Source of the DNA: an uncultured Aquimarina sp.
GTDB lineage: Bacteria; Bacteroidota; Bacteroidia; Flavobacteriales; Flavobacteriaceae
Reading direction: 5' to 3'
Assembly: GCA_947500545.1 (NCBI GenBank)
Contig: CANMSO010000008.1
Span: forward strand, 124,001 to 188,000
Length of the DNA stretch: 64,000 bases
In this document: positions 35,032 through 43,069 of the stretch, in pieces
Layout of the letters: each line of letters opens with the position of its first letter
How positions within the stretch are numbered: position 1 is the first letter of the stretch
Made by a program: the position numbers and the translations under genes
Notes under the pieces: generated by a model
Told to the model about the DNA's origin: nothing
The model's database searches: none
What the model saw: the letters and a program-made list of their open reading frames with translations, nothing else

Positions 35032-35063
35032 TTGGCACAGTAACTTCACTTTTCCTATTTTTG
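35032..35063 (+). promoter_or_regulatory. Promoter of sucC
   Basis: TTG (35032-35034), a 21-base spacer and TATTTTTG (35056-35063) match the Flavobacterium promoter form TTG-N(17-23)-TAnnTTTG. It lies 34 bases upstream of the sucC ATG. Confidence 0.5.
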
Positions 35064-35097
35064 GGACTCCTATAAAAAAGGCAAAAAAAATAATAGT

Positions 35098-36291
35098 ATG
35101 AATTTACACGAATATCAGGGTAAAGAGATATTAAACAGTTTTGGTGTGCGTATTCAGCGCGGTATTGTTGCGCAAAATGCTCATGAAGCTGTAGCAGCAG
35201 CAAAACAGCTTACTGCAGAAACAGGTACTGGTTGGCACGTTATAAAAGCTCAGGTACACGCAGGTGGACGAGGAAAAGGCGGTGGAGTTAAGCTTGCTAA
35301 AAACCTTAAAGAAGTAGAAGAAATTGCAGGTCAGATTATCGGAATGAACTTAATCACTCCTCAGACTTCTGCAGAAGGAAAAAAAGTGCACCAGGTATTG
35401 GTTGCAGAAGATGTATATTATCCAGGTGATAGTGAACCAGATGAGTTTTATGTTTCTGTACTGTTAAATCGTACTACGGGGCGTAATATGATTATGTATT
35501 CTACAGAGGGTGGAATGGATATTGAAACAGTTGCCGAAGAAACACCTCATTTGATTTTTACAGAAGAGATTGATCCATCTGTAGGAATTTTACCTTTTCA
35601 GGCGCGTCGTGTAGCATTCAATTTAGGGTTAAGTGGTACTGCATTTAAAGAGATGACCAAATTTGTAATGGCTTTGTATACGGCTTATGATAAGTCCGAT
35701 GCTTCGTTATTTGAAATCAATCCTGTTCTTAAAACAAGTGATGATAAGATTCTGGCAGTAGATGCTAAGGTTACGATAGATGACAATGCATTATACCGTC
35801 ACAAGAATTACGTAGATATGCGTGATATCCGAGAGGAGAACCCAGTAGAGGTTGAGGCAAATGAGTTAGGTCTTAATTATGTAGATCTTGACGGTAATGT
35901 TGGGTGTATGGTTAATGGTGCTGGTCTTGCAATGGCAACCATGGATCTTATCAAACAAGCGGGAGGAGAACCGGCTAACTTTCTTGATGTAGGAGGTACG
36001 GCAGATGCTAAGCGAGTAGAAGAAGCATTTAGAATTATCCTAAAAGATGACAATGTAAAAGCAATATTGATTAATATCTTTGGAGGTATCGTTCGTTGTG
36101 ATCGTGTCGCTCAAGGAGTTGTTGATGCTTATAAAAATATGGGTGATGCTATAAAAGTACCTATTATTGTAAGACTACAAGGGACTAATGCGGATATTGC
36201 TAAAGAACTTATAGATAATAGTGGATTAGATGTTCAAAGTGCCGTGCAATTTCAGGAAGCTGCTGATAAAGTACAAGCGGTATTGGCGTAA
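35098..36291 (+). CDS. sucC: Succinyl-CoA synthetase beta subunit
   Basis: SucC, with SucD, makes ATP or GTP from succinyl-CoA in the citric acid cycle. The 397-residue length is normal. The N-terminus MNLHEYQGKEIL, the ATP-grasp region (VIKAQVHAGGRGKGGGVKL), the phosphate-loop NVGCMVNGAGLAMATMD and the CoA-ligase region FLDVGGTADAKRV..INIFGGIVRCD are all intact. sucD is not next to it, as is common in Bacteroidota. Confidence 0.97.
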   Translation: MNLHEYQGKEILNSFGVRIQRGIVAQNAHEAVAAAKQLTAETGTGWHVIKAQVHAGGRGKGGGVKLAKNLKEVEEIAGQIIGMNLITPQTSAEGKKVHQVLVAEDVYYPGDSEPDEFYVSVLLNRTTGRNMIMYSTEGGMDIETVAEETPHLIFTEEIDPSVGILPFQARRVAFNLGLSGTAFKEMTKFVMALYTAYDKSDASLFEINPVLKTSDDKILAVDAKVTIDDNALYRHKNYVDMRDIREENPVEVEANELGLNYVDLDGNVGCMVNGAGLAMATMDLIKQAGGEPANFLDVGGTADAKRVEEAFRIILKDDNVKAILINIFGGIVRCDRVAQGVVDAYKNMGDAIKVPIIVRLQGTNADIAKELIDNSGLDVQSAVQFQEAADKVQAVLA

Positions 36292-36317
36292 TAACTATTT
36301 ATATTTATGATATATTC

Positions 36318-36349
36318 GAAGCGATCTGTTTAAGGTCGCTTCTTTTTTT
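36318..36349 (+). terminator. Terminator after sucC
   Basis: GAAGCGA (36318-36324) and TCGCTTC (36336-36342) form a stem followed by seven Ts (36343-36349). It lies 27 bases after the sucC stop. It also argues against starting the next gene at 36348. Confidence 0.8.
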
Positions 36350-36374
36350 GATGTATAAAAAACAAAGGAATGTT

Positions 36375-36881
36375 ATGGATAAAAGGATAAGCGAAATAGT
36401 TGGAAAATTACAAATGAATCCTCATCCGGAAGGTGGTTTTTATAAGGAGACTTATAGGAGTAAAGAAAGTATTCCCCAAAAGGTTTTGGGTAATAAATTT
36501 GCAGGAGAACGTAATTATTGTACGGCTATTTATTTTCTTCTAACTTCAGACAATTTCTCTGCATTTCATAGGATAAAACAAGATGAAATATGGCATTATT
36601 ACGAAGGTTCTTCTTTATATGTGCACGTGATTGATTTGAATGGTGAGTATAAGCGATATGCCGTTGGGATGGATCTAAATCATGGAGAATTACCTCAGTT
36701 GATTGTTCCTGCTGGTTGCTGGTTTGCTTCTAGTGTAAAAAATGACTCAAGTTATTCCTTGGTAGGGTGTACCGTATCACCAGGCTTTGATTTTGATGAC
36801 TTTGAGTTGGCTCAAAGAAAAGAGCTGATTCAGGAGTACCCAAAGTACAAAGATGTGATTACTCAACTTACAAGAAGTTGA
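36375..36881 (+). CDS. DUF985 cupin-fold protein
   Basis: ATG 36375 is preceded by AAAGGAATGTT, a purine-rich site, and gives 168 residues; the longer frame from 36348 would start inside the sucC terminator. The protein begins MDKRISEIVGKLQMNPHPEGG and has FLLTSDNFSAFHRIKQDEIWHYYEG and LPQLIVPAGCWFASS, the DUF985 cupin blocks. Function of the family is unclear; sugar or nucleotide-sugar metabolism has been suggested. Converges on the methyltransferase gene at 36889. Confidence 0.87.
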   Translation: MDKRISEIVGKLQMNPHPEGGFYKETYRSKESIPQKVLGNKFAGERNYCTAIYFLLTSDNFSAFHRIKQDEIWHYYEGSSLYVHVIDLNGEYKRYAVGMDLNHGELPQLIVPAGCWFASSVKNDSSYSLVGCTVSPGFDFDDFELAQRKELIQEYPKYKDVITQLTRS

Positions 36882-36888
36882 TTTTTTT

Positions 36889-38493
36889 TTATTTACCGAT
36901 AAGATAATTAATGCTTACTGTTGCTAAATCAGAATTAGGGAATCTTGAAAAGTATATTGGGTCACTTTTTAAACCTACTTCTTCGATTACTTTAATAAAA
37001 GAATTAATTTCAAGAATATATTGATCAGAGAATCCATGAGTAGCATCGTATGCTGTAGCTGCAGTAGAACCTAGGTTTTTGGCTGTTAAATCTGGTGGGA
37101 TTGTGTGTAGTTCTATAACAATCAATCCAAATTTTTCGATATGTGTTTTCCACTTTGCGAAATGATCTTTTAAATTTCGTTCGACATCACTATTATTAAG
37201 TCTTTTTCCTCGATACGCAAAAGCGCCTGTAGATATACTAGGTTTGTCTAATTGCGCATTGGGTTCACTCCAGATTCTATTGTGATCTAGAAATGTTCTT
37301 ACAGATAATAAATCATTCAATTCAATACCGTAGTTTTCTTTTAGATCTTTTTGTAATAAGTCTGGGTCACTGATATCTCCCCATATTACTTTTGCCCATA
37401 TATCTGCTTGTATTAGGTTTGCTCTTGTGACTTTTAATGCAGCTTTGTTATAATCAGCACCTACAAGGAACAAAGGGTGGTCTTCCAGATGTTTACCTCT
37501 TAGTGTTTTAGATTCAATAACCTCAAAAAGATGAATCAAAAAAGCCCCGTTGCCACACCCCATATCCAAAATTCCTTTTGGTTGTTGGTCGAGCGGTTTA
37601 TTAAACAGGCTTATAATGATCTCATCAATTTTTTTGAAGTAAGTAGCATGCGCACCTCCACTTCCCCATACGTTCATTTCACGATCTACATGGGTTTCAT
37701 CACCATTTTGCGAGCTCCATAATATATTGGGATCGCCAAATAATAATTGATCCATCTGTCTGAACATTGGAATATAAGAAACTGTAACCCCATATGCAGA
37801 AGCTCTTTTAGCAAAAAACAACCCTTTGTTGGTAAAGGTATAGTTGTTATTAGATTTACTAAACCAGCCTAAATGACCAAGAAATGTAAGAATGGTATTA
37901 AAGCTTTTGGGGAATCTATGATATTCATCTGCACTAAACGAAGCTTCCATAAAATATTTATGAAACATACCTCCCATACCAAGATGTACTGTTGTGGGGC
38001 CTACAAGAATGCCTTCAATATGCTTAAGGATTTGGTTTTGAACTTTTGAAATAGTAATATCTGATGTAGATTTTAAACCAAATCGATTTCGGTATTTTTC
38101 AAACAATTTTTCCAGTTTATGGAAGGGTTCTAGTTCAAACTTACGTGGATGAAATTTTCCAGAATACGCTAATAGATTTACCACATCCTCATATAAGAAA
38201 AGATGCTCAAAAGCAATTTTAGAAATGGTATTTGTGCTTATAAGAACTTCATTTTGAGTCACTTTGTAATTTAACCATCCTTGAGAACTTAAAATTCGCA
38301 ATGCGACATTTAAATAGCCTTCATTTGCATTGCAATCGGCAGCGATTTTCGAAACGGTACATTCCTTATTGTTGATTAAATATTCTGTAATATTATTTTT
38401 GAATAAAGAGTAAGCGACAGGAGCTACAGTTATTCCGTCTAGGTGATGGAAAAGCTCTTCGCGAAATTGTTGTTTTTCGGCTGCTGTAAGCAT
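36889..38493 (-). CDS. Class I SAM-dependent methyltransferase with duplicated N-terminal half
   Basis: The 534-residue protein has a SAM-binding motif ILDMGCGNGAFLIHLF near residue 306, then VGADYNKAALKVTRANL, placing the methyltransferase in the C-terminal 240 residues. The N-terminal 280 residues contain two similar winged-helix-like blocks: HHLDGITVAPVAYSLFKNNI.. with RILSSQGWLNYK.., and KHIEGILVGPTTVHLGMGG.. with TFLGHLGWFSK... Such N-parts occur in methyltransferases tied to polyketide chemistry (AprA-related methyltransferases), which is a possible relative. No polyketide genes are near. Substrate unknown. Confidence 0.8.
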   Translation of the reverse strand: MLTAAEKQQFREELFHHLDGITVAPVAYSLFKNNITEYLINNKECTVSKIAADCNANEGYLNVALRILSSQGWLNYKVTQNEVLISTNTISKIAFEHLFLYEDVVNLLAYSGKFHPRKFELEPFHKLEKLFEKYRNRFGLKSTSDITISKVQNQILKHIEGILVGPTTVHLGMGGMFHKYFMEASFSADEYHRFPKSFNTILTFLGHLGWFSKSNNNYTFTNKGLFFAKRASAYGVTVSYIPMFRQMDQLLFGDPNILWSSQNGDETHVDREMNVWGSGGAHATYFKKIDEIIISLFNKPLDQQPKGILDMGCGNGAFLIHLFEVIESKTLRGKHLEDHPLFLVGADYNKAALKVTRANLIQADIWAKVIWGDISDPDLLQKDLKENYGIELNDLLSVRTFLDHNRIWSEPNAQLDKPSISTGAFAYRGKRLNNSDVERNLKDHFAKWKTHIEKFGLIVIELHTIPPDLTAKNLGSTAATAYDATHGFSDQYILEINSFIKVIEEVGLKSDPIYFSRFPNSDLATVSINYLIGK

Positions 38494-38573
38494 AGATACT
38501 TAATTGAAAGGTTTGTTTGTTGAGACAAGATTAGTCTCAACCAAATTAAGCATTTATTTTGAAGTAAAAAACG

Positions 38574-38840
38574 CTATTTTTTATTCTTGTTTGCGATTTG
38601 GTTGTCTTTTTTATCGGGCATCGGCCCTCTAAGATGAATAATAAGACCGTTTAAGAAGTTGCGAAGTATCTGATCCTTACATTCCATATATTTGGGATGA
38701 CTCTCGTTTCTGAAAAATGCGCCTAATTCACTTTTGGAAACTTTGAAATCTACTAAGGCACATATTTTTACAATATCGTCATCTCGCAATTTATGTGCTA
38801 CACGTAGTTTCTTGAAAATGTCATTGTTTGTTAAACCCAT
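38574..38840 (-). CDS. DUF1456-family protein (short, single repeat)
   Basis: The 88-residue product MGLTNNDIFKKLRVAHKLRDDDIVKIC... matches the DUF1456 (YehS) repeat, including KSELGAFFRNESHPKYMECKDQILRNFLNGL. E. coli YehS has about 156 residues with two such repeats; this one has only one, plus a Lys-rich tail. A box TACCTTTG ends 4 bases before the ATG (38845-38852 reverse). Function unknown. Confidence 0.8.
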   Translation of the reverse strand: MGLTNNDIFKKLRVAHKLRDDDIVKICALVDFKVSKSELGAFFRNESHPKYMECKDQILRNFLNGLIIHLRGPMPDKKDNQIANKNKK

Positions 38841-38844
38841 TATG

Positions 38845-38852
38845 CAAAGGTA
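38845..38852 (-). promoter_or_regulatory. Candidate -7 box abutting the DUF1456 gene
   Basis: Reads TACCTTTG on the minus strand, matching TAnnTTTG, followed by CATAATG. The start codon is so close that the transcript would be nearly leaderless. Confidence 0.35.
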
Positions 38853-39152
38853 TATTTTTTAAATAGATGATTTTGTTAGATGAATAGAAATTTTGGATGT
38901 TTTTTTTACTAGTATATATCAGGTGTTTATGATTAAATAACATTTTAGGTTTTAAAAAACATATTTTCAATGTAATTCGGCGATAAATAGTGGTTTTTAT
39001 CGAATTGAGGGGGTGTCATTTTTGAGATGTCAAAAAATAGTTAGGTGTAAAGTATTTTCTTTATACCAATATTATAGAGAACGCTTTAAAATTGAAGTCA
39101 GAGTTTTAGAGATAATGAATTACATTTTTGTCTAACCTTAAAATATACGCGT
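38853..39152. other. Gene-free 300-base stretch before the hsp20 region
   Basis: No protein-like frame was found. It contains two direct TGTCA pentamers (39014 and 39028) of the same kind as those found nearer hsp20. Confidence 0.4.
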
Positions 39153-39251
39153 ATGAAGCTTTTTTACGGAATTTTAGTTGTTGACCTTCGAGCATTTAAG
39201 AAGTTCATTCAACAATTACCTGCTGCGAGTAGCAATGCAATCCACAGGTAG
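39153..39251 (+). CDS. Candidate 32-residue mini-protein upstream of hsp20
   Basis: ATG 39153 opens a 32-codon frame (starts MKLFYGILVVDLRAFKKF, ends SSNAIHR) with TAG at 39249-39251. Its leader has TAACCTTAAAA (39133-39143), then ATATAC and the ATG; hsp20 has the same TAACCTTAAAA (39503-39513) and ATATAC before its ATG, with almost equal spacing. A terminator-like hairpin follows at 39319. The shared leader argues that it is translated, although no homologue is recognised and a decayed gene start is possible. Confidence 0.35.
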   Translation: MKLFYGILVVDLRAFKKFIQQLPAASSNAIHR

Positions 39252-39318
39252 ATTTATTTAGCTAATCTTGTGAGTAAGGTTGCTAATGATTTTTATTTTT
39301 TAAAGAGACTCGAGGATT

Positions 39319-39349
39319 AAATTACAACCTCCCATTTAAGTTGTGATTT
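39319..39349 (+). terminator. Terminator-like hairpin after the mini-ORF
   Basis: AAATTACAAC (39319-39328) pairs with GTTGTGATTT (39340-39349), one G-T pair, followed by TATTTTTC. It lies between the mini-ORF and hsp20. Confidence 0.5.
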
Positions 39350-39377
39350 TATTTTTCGGGTCCTTTTTATGTGGTTT

Positions 39378-39445
39378 TGTCATTATAAAAACAAATATTT
39401 TTGTCAAAATGACAGTATTTTGAACTGAATTAATGACATAATGAC
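39378..39445 (+). promoter_or_regulatory. GTCA/TGAC repeat cluster upstream of hsp20
   Basis: TGTCATT (39378-39384), the palindrome TGTCA-AAA-TGACA (39402-39414) and AATGACATAATGAC (39432-39445) lie within 68 bases, 79 bases before the hsp20 start. Repeated sites of one type suggest a transcription factor or heat-shock control region. Which factor binds is not known from the sequence. Confidence 0.45.
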
Positions 39446-39523
39446 GTGTTTTTTACAATGGAACTCATATTGCTATACACTCATTGAAATTAAAATTTTG
39501 ATTAACCTTAAAAAGAATATACA

Positions 39524-39961
39524 ATGAGTTTAGTAAAAAGAACAGACAGTTTACCTTTCCTTTTCGATGATTTTTTTAATACAGATTGGTTAGGAGGAAC
39601 AAGTAATGTAAGAAGAATTGGTTTTAATACACCAGCTGTAAATGTTAGAGAAACAGATAATGATTTTACATTAGAGTTAGCTACACCAGGGCTTTCCAAA
39701 GAAGATTTTGATATCGAATTGGATAATGATGTGCTTACTATATCTTCAGAAACGAAATCTGAAGAAGAAACTAAAAATAATGAAGGTAGATACACAAGAA
39801 AAGAATTCAACTACAGGAAATTTAAGCGTTCCTTTAGTTTGCCGGATACTGTAGATATAAATGGTGTAGATGCTTCTTATAGAGATGGAGTGTTATTGGT
39901 TACACTGCCTAAAAAAGAGGAAGCAAAAATACAACCTAAACGGTTGATTGAGATTTCATAA
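39524..39961 (+). CDS. hsp20: Small heat-shock protein, Hsp20/alpha-crystallin
   Basis: The 145-residue chaperone prevents aggregation of unfolded proteins. It has the alpha-crystallin domain from about residue 35 (PAVNVRETDNDFTLELATPG), the usual 'LDNDVLTIS' strand, FNYRKFKRSFSLPDTVD, and 'DGVLLVTLPK' with the C-terminal I-x-I/V-type tail (RLIEIS). The N-terminus is short, as in bacterial class A members. Upstream lies a GTCA-type repeat cluster, and a strong terminator follows, so it is a single gene. Confidence 0.95.
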   Translation: MSLVKRTDSLPFLFDDFFNTDWLGGTSNVRRIGFNTPAVNVRETDNDFTLELATPGLSKEDFDIELDNDVLTISSETKSEEETKNNEGRYTRKEFNYRKFKRSFSLPDTVDINGVDASYRDGVLLVTLPKKEEAKIQPKRLIEIS

Positions 39962-39998
39962 TTTGATTTGAGATTTTATTTAGTTAATTAATGTTGCG

Positions 39999-40030
39999 AA
40001 AGCGCCTTTTGTATAAAAGGCGCTTTTTTG
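39999..40030 (+). terminator. Terminator after hsp20
   Basis: A perfect 12-bp stem (AAAGCGCCTTTT / AAAAGGCGCTTT, loop GTAT) with TTT and TTTTT after it. It lies 38 bases past the hsp20 stop. Confidence 0.85.
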
Positions 40031-40083
40031 TTTTTAGATTCATAAAAAAAATTGTATTATTGTGATATCAAAATGATATTATT

Positions 40084-40944
40084 ATGAAATATGAAAATAA
40101 AATAAAGACGAGCAACGGGTATCTAATGTTTGGGATGTTATTGCTTGTTATAGTAGTAATGATTGTAGGTGTTTTTAGTACCGATAATGCTTTGTTTTTG
40201 GGATTGCTAGCTGCAGTGTTGTTTATAGTAAAAGGTTTTTTTATTGTGAACCCTAATAGTTCTAAGGTTATGGTCCTCTTTGGTGCATATAAAGGAACGG
40301 TAAAGGATAATGGTTTCTTTTGGGCGAATCCTTTTTATACTAAACAGCGAATATCGCTAAGGGCTAGGAATTTTTATAGTGAACGAGTAAAAGTTAATGA
40401 TAAGATTGGTAATCCTATTTTGATTAATGTAATTTTGGTTTGGAAAGTAGAAGATACCTATAAAGCTGCTTTTGACGTTGATCAATATGAAGAATTTGTT
40501 AGAGTGCAGACTGATGCGGCAGTTAGAAAATTGGCTGGTACTTATCCATATGATAATTTTGCAGAAGGTCATCACGATCACGAAGTAACACTATTATCCG
40601 GTATGGATGAAGTGAATGAAGCATTAGAAAGTGAAATAACAGAGCGTTTAGCGATCGCGGGAATTAAAGTTATGGAGGCTAGGATAGGATATTTGGCCTA
40701 TGCTCCAGAAATTGCAAGTGCGATGTTAAAGAGACAACAGGCTGTAGCAATTGTTGCTGCACGTAAAAAAATAGTCGAAGGAGCCGTAGGCATGGTAGAG
40801 GATGCTTTATCCAAATTGTCAGAAGATGGCATAATCGATTTCGATGATGATAAAAAGGCATCTATGGTAAGTAACCTGATGGTTGTTTTATGCGGGGATA
40901 AAGAAGCCACACCTGTAATTAATACAGGTACATTACATTCATAA
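40084..40944 (+). CDS. SPFH-domain (band 7/stomatin-like) membrane protein
   Basis: The 286-residue protein has two hydrophobic segments at about 13-32 and 36-55 and then an SPFH domain, with IVNPNSSKVMVLFGAYKGTVKDNGFFW, the typical start, and 'RVQTDAAVRKLAGTYPYDN'. The C-terminal part is helical (RQQAVAIVAARKKIVEGAVGMVEDAL), as in flotillin/stomatin-like proteins. Such proteins form membrane microdomain oligomers. It is followed 3 bases later by the Arc-like gene, so one transcript. Confidence 0.92.
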   Translation: MKYENKIKTSNGYLMFGMLLLVIVVMIVGVFSTDNALFLGLLAAVLFIVKGFFIVNPNSSKVMVLFGAYKGTVKDNGFFWANPFYTKQRISLRARNFYSERVKVNDKIGNPILINVILVWKVEDTYKAAFDVDQYEEFVRVQTDAAVRKLAGTYPYDNFAEGHHDHEVTLLSGMDEVNEALESEITERLAIAGIKVMEARIGYLAYAPEIASAMLKRQQAVAIVAARKKIVEGAVGMVEDALSKLSEDGIIDFDDDKKASMVSNLMVVLCGDKEATPVINTGTLHS

Positions 40945-40947
40945 TTT

Positions 40948-41133
40948 ATGAGCAAGAAAAAATCATTTGTTCTTAGAATTGACCCTGAAACTTTCAAGTT
41001 AATTGAAAAATGGGCAGACGATGAATTTCGTAGTGTTAATGGTCAATTAGAATGGATGATTCATAAAAGCCTTAAAGATGCTAAACGATTAAAACCTAAA
41101 AATAAATCTGATAATTCAGATGAAAAGGAATAA
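40948..41133 (+). CDS. Arc-like ribbon-helix-helix protein
   Basis: The 61-residue protein MSKKKSFVLRIDPETFKLIEKWADDEFRSVNGQLEWMI... has the strand-helix-helix of Arc/MetJ-type DNA-binding proteins (FVLRID strand, then helices at about 12-25 and 30-47) and a Lys/Asp-rich tail. It lies 3 bases after the SPFH gene, an arrangement I believe recurs in Bacteroidota. It could regulate the SPFH gene or bind another protein. No toxin gene is next to it. Confidence 0.85.
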   Translation: MSKKKSFVLRIDPETFKLIEKWADDEFRSVNGQLEWMIHKSLKDAKRLKPKNKSDNSDEKE

Positions 41134-41158
41134 AAAGATTAGTGAAAATCAACTTAAG

Positions 41159-41180
41159 AACACCCTATGTCAAGGGTGTT
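41159..41180. terminator. Bidirectional terminator between the Arc-like and CheY-like genes
   Basis: AACACCCT (41159-41166) and AGGGTGTT (41173-41180) form an 8-bp stem with loop ATGTCA, followed by TTTTAGTTT on the plus strand. It lies between convergent genes. Confidence 0.7.
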
Positions 41181-41216
41181 TTTAGTTTGAGAGATACTCT
41201 ATTATCACTAATAATT

Positions 41217-41621
41217 TTATACGGCTTCTAAGAGAGAGGTTAACTGGGTTTCATTAATAGGTTTAATAAGATAGTCTGAGATTCTCTCATATTCTTTCGC
41301 TTTTTTTATGTCCTCAGGGTTGTCTGATGATGAAAGAATATAAATCTTGATTTTCTTTTCTAAACTAGGGGCAATAATGATATACTCGTCAAGAAATTCC
41401 CATCCGTCCATGATTGGCATGTTTAGATCTAGTAAGATTAAATCGGGGAGAGCTCCTTTAATTTCAGAAGCAGATTTTATATATTTAATTGCTTCTTCAC
41501 CATTAGAAAATATTAAAAGTTCTTCGTGGTAGGTTTCAATACCTTGTACTAGCTTTTTTACAATAAACTGATGGATGAGATCGTCATCTACAAGACATAA
41601 TGTGCGGTTGTTTTTTATCAT
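41217..41621 (-). CDS. CheY-like response regulator (receiver only)
   Basis: The 134-residue protein is a single receiver domain: acidic pocket LCLVDDDLIHQF, phospho-Asp in PDLILLDLNMPIMDGWEF, and the switch Lys in DYLIKPIN. It has no output domain, as in Rcp1-like regulators. Its start overlaps the end of the PAS kinase gene by 4 bases (ATGA), so the two are translationally coupled and this is almost certainly the kinase's phospho-acceptor. Confidence 0.93.
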   Translation of the reverse strand: MIKNNRTLCLVDDDLIHQFIVKKLVQGIETYHEELLIFSNGEEAIKYIKSASEIKGALPDLILLDLNMPIMDGWEFLDEYIIIAPSLEKKIKIYILSSSDNPEDIKKAKEYERISDYLIKPINETQLTSLLEAV

Positions 41622-43069
41622 GATGTTATGTCTATGGTAAATACTGTTCCTTTTTCTGGCTCACTGTCCACGGATATTTTTCCATTTAAAGCTTCAATTT
41701 GAGATTTTGTCATAAATAATCCAAAACCTCTGGCATCTGGATTATTATGAAATGTCTTTTTAAAACCAAAGATTTTATTTTTGTGTCGGTTTAGATCTAT
41801 TCCACTACCATTGTCTTTGAATATAAGCTGAACCGAGTTTGAGCTTTTTCTGGATTCAATATTTATTAACGGAGGTCTTTCTGGAGATCTGTATTTAATA
41901 GCATTAGAAATTAAATTTAGAAAAATACTATGCATATAAGTTTCTGAGTATTCTATGGTACTTATTTCATTGAAATTAGTGTTCACAAGTGCATTGTTCG
42001 ATATAAGTTCACCACTAAGTTGCTTTAAAACGTCTTCGCATATTTTTTCAAGGGAAAGATGTTTGATTTTAAGGTTTTCTCCTTGATTAATTTGTACTAC
42101 TTTGATCAGTTTTTCCATTGTGTTACTCAAAGTTTTTGTACAATCTTGAATTAAATTGGCATACTCACGTTGTTCTTCTTTTAATTCAGTTTCTTTTAAA
42201 AAATTGGCTAATGTAAAAATGTTAGCAACAGGAGATCTTAGGTTGTGTGATGCGATATAGGCATAACTCTCAAGTTGTTTGTTTTTCGCTTGTAATTCTT
42301 TTAGCATCTTCTCCTGCTTTAGCTCATCTTCTATCGATGCGGTTTTATCTCGTGCAATTGCAAATAAATCTCCAGTCTCCTTTATAGGTGTAGCATTCCA
42401 TTCTAGCCAAATATGGCCTCCATTACTTTGTGTAAATCTGTTTGTAAAAGAAATTGTAGGTAATCCGTCCTTTAATTTTTCTATTTCCTTGCGCGTATTT
42501 TCAATATCATTAGGATGAATAAAATCATAAAAAGATTTTGACTTCAGTATTTTTGTAGGATACCCTAGTATTTTAGACCATTGAGGATTTAAAACCTTGA
42601 AAAAACCGTTTGTATTGGCAACGACAATTAAGTCTTGGCTTAGATTGAAAAGATCTTCTAATTGTTTGTTTTTTGTTTGAAGCACCTCTGCCAAAGATTC
42701 AAGTCTATTTTGTTGATTTTGTGCATCTGTTATGTCTCGTGCAACTGCAAATATGTCACCGGTTAAATCTACGGCGGTCGTATTCCATTCTAACCAAATG
42801 ATCTGTCCTTGTTTACCTATATATCTATTGCCAAATTGACTAATTTTTATTCCGTCAATTTGTTGTTGTATCATATCCTGGGTTTTGGATTTATCTTCTG
42901 GATGAATAAACTCCATAAAAGGAGTTGATAATAATTCTTCTTCAGAATATCCTAATTTTTTGGACCATTGAGGATTGACTTTCTTGAAATAACCATCTGA
43001 GTTGGCGATTGCCATTAGATCTTGACTTAAGTTAAATAAGTCTTTATAGGGTAATATATTATTTTCCAT
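41618..43069 (-). CDS. Double-PAS sensor histidine kinase
   Basis: ATG 43069 gives a 483-residue kinase; the longer frame from 43108 would use GTG and adds an unlike segment. Two tandem PAS domains share the sequence form 'LFNLSQDLMAIANSDGYFKKVNPQWSKKLGY' and a repeat of it at about residue 140, each followed by a PAC-like 'I.WLEWN.T..' strand. Then come HisKA (YAYIASHNLRSPVANIFTL) and HATPase (NLISNAIKYRSPER, FKDNGSGIDL, GFGLFMTKSQIEALNG). It has no membrane helix, so it is cytosolic. Partner: the CheY-like protein overlapping its end. Confidence 0.92.
   Translation of the reverse strand: MENNILPYKDLFNLSQDLMAIANSDGYFKKVNPQWSKKLGYSEEELLSTPFMEFIHPEDKSKTQDMIQQQIDGIKISQFGNRYIGKQGQIIWLEWNTTAVDLTGDIFAVARDITDAQNQQNRLESLAEVLQTKNKQLEDLFNLSQDLIVVANTNGFFKVLNPQWSKILGYPTKILKSKSFYDFIHPNDIENTRKEIEKLKDGLPTISFTNRFTQSNGGHIWLEWNATPIKETGDLFAIARDKTASIEDELKQEKMLKELQAKNKQLESYAYIASHNLRSPVANIFTLANFLKETELKEEQREYANLIQDCTKTLSNTMEKLIKVVQINQGENLKIKHLSLEKICEDVLKQLSGELISNNALVNTNFNEISTIEYSETYMHSIFLNLISNAIKYRSPERPPLINIESRKSSNSVQLIFKDNGSGIDLNRHKNKIFGFKKTFHNNPDARGFGLFMTKSQIEALNGKISVDSEPEKGTVFTIDITS

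Noticed and set aside
40948..41133. Antitoxin of a toxin-antitoxin pair
   Set aside because: The ribbon-helix-helix protein has no adjacent toxin-like gene; its neighbour is an SPFH membrane protein.
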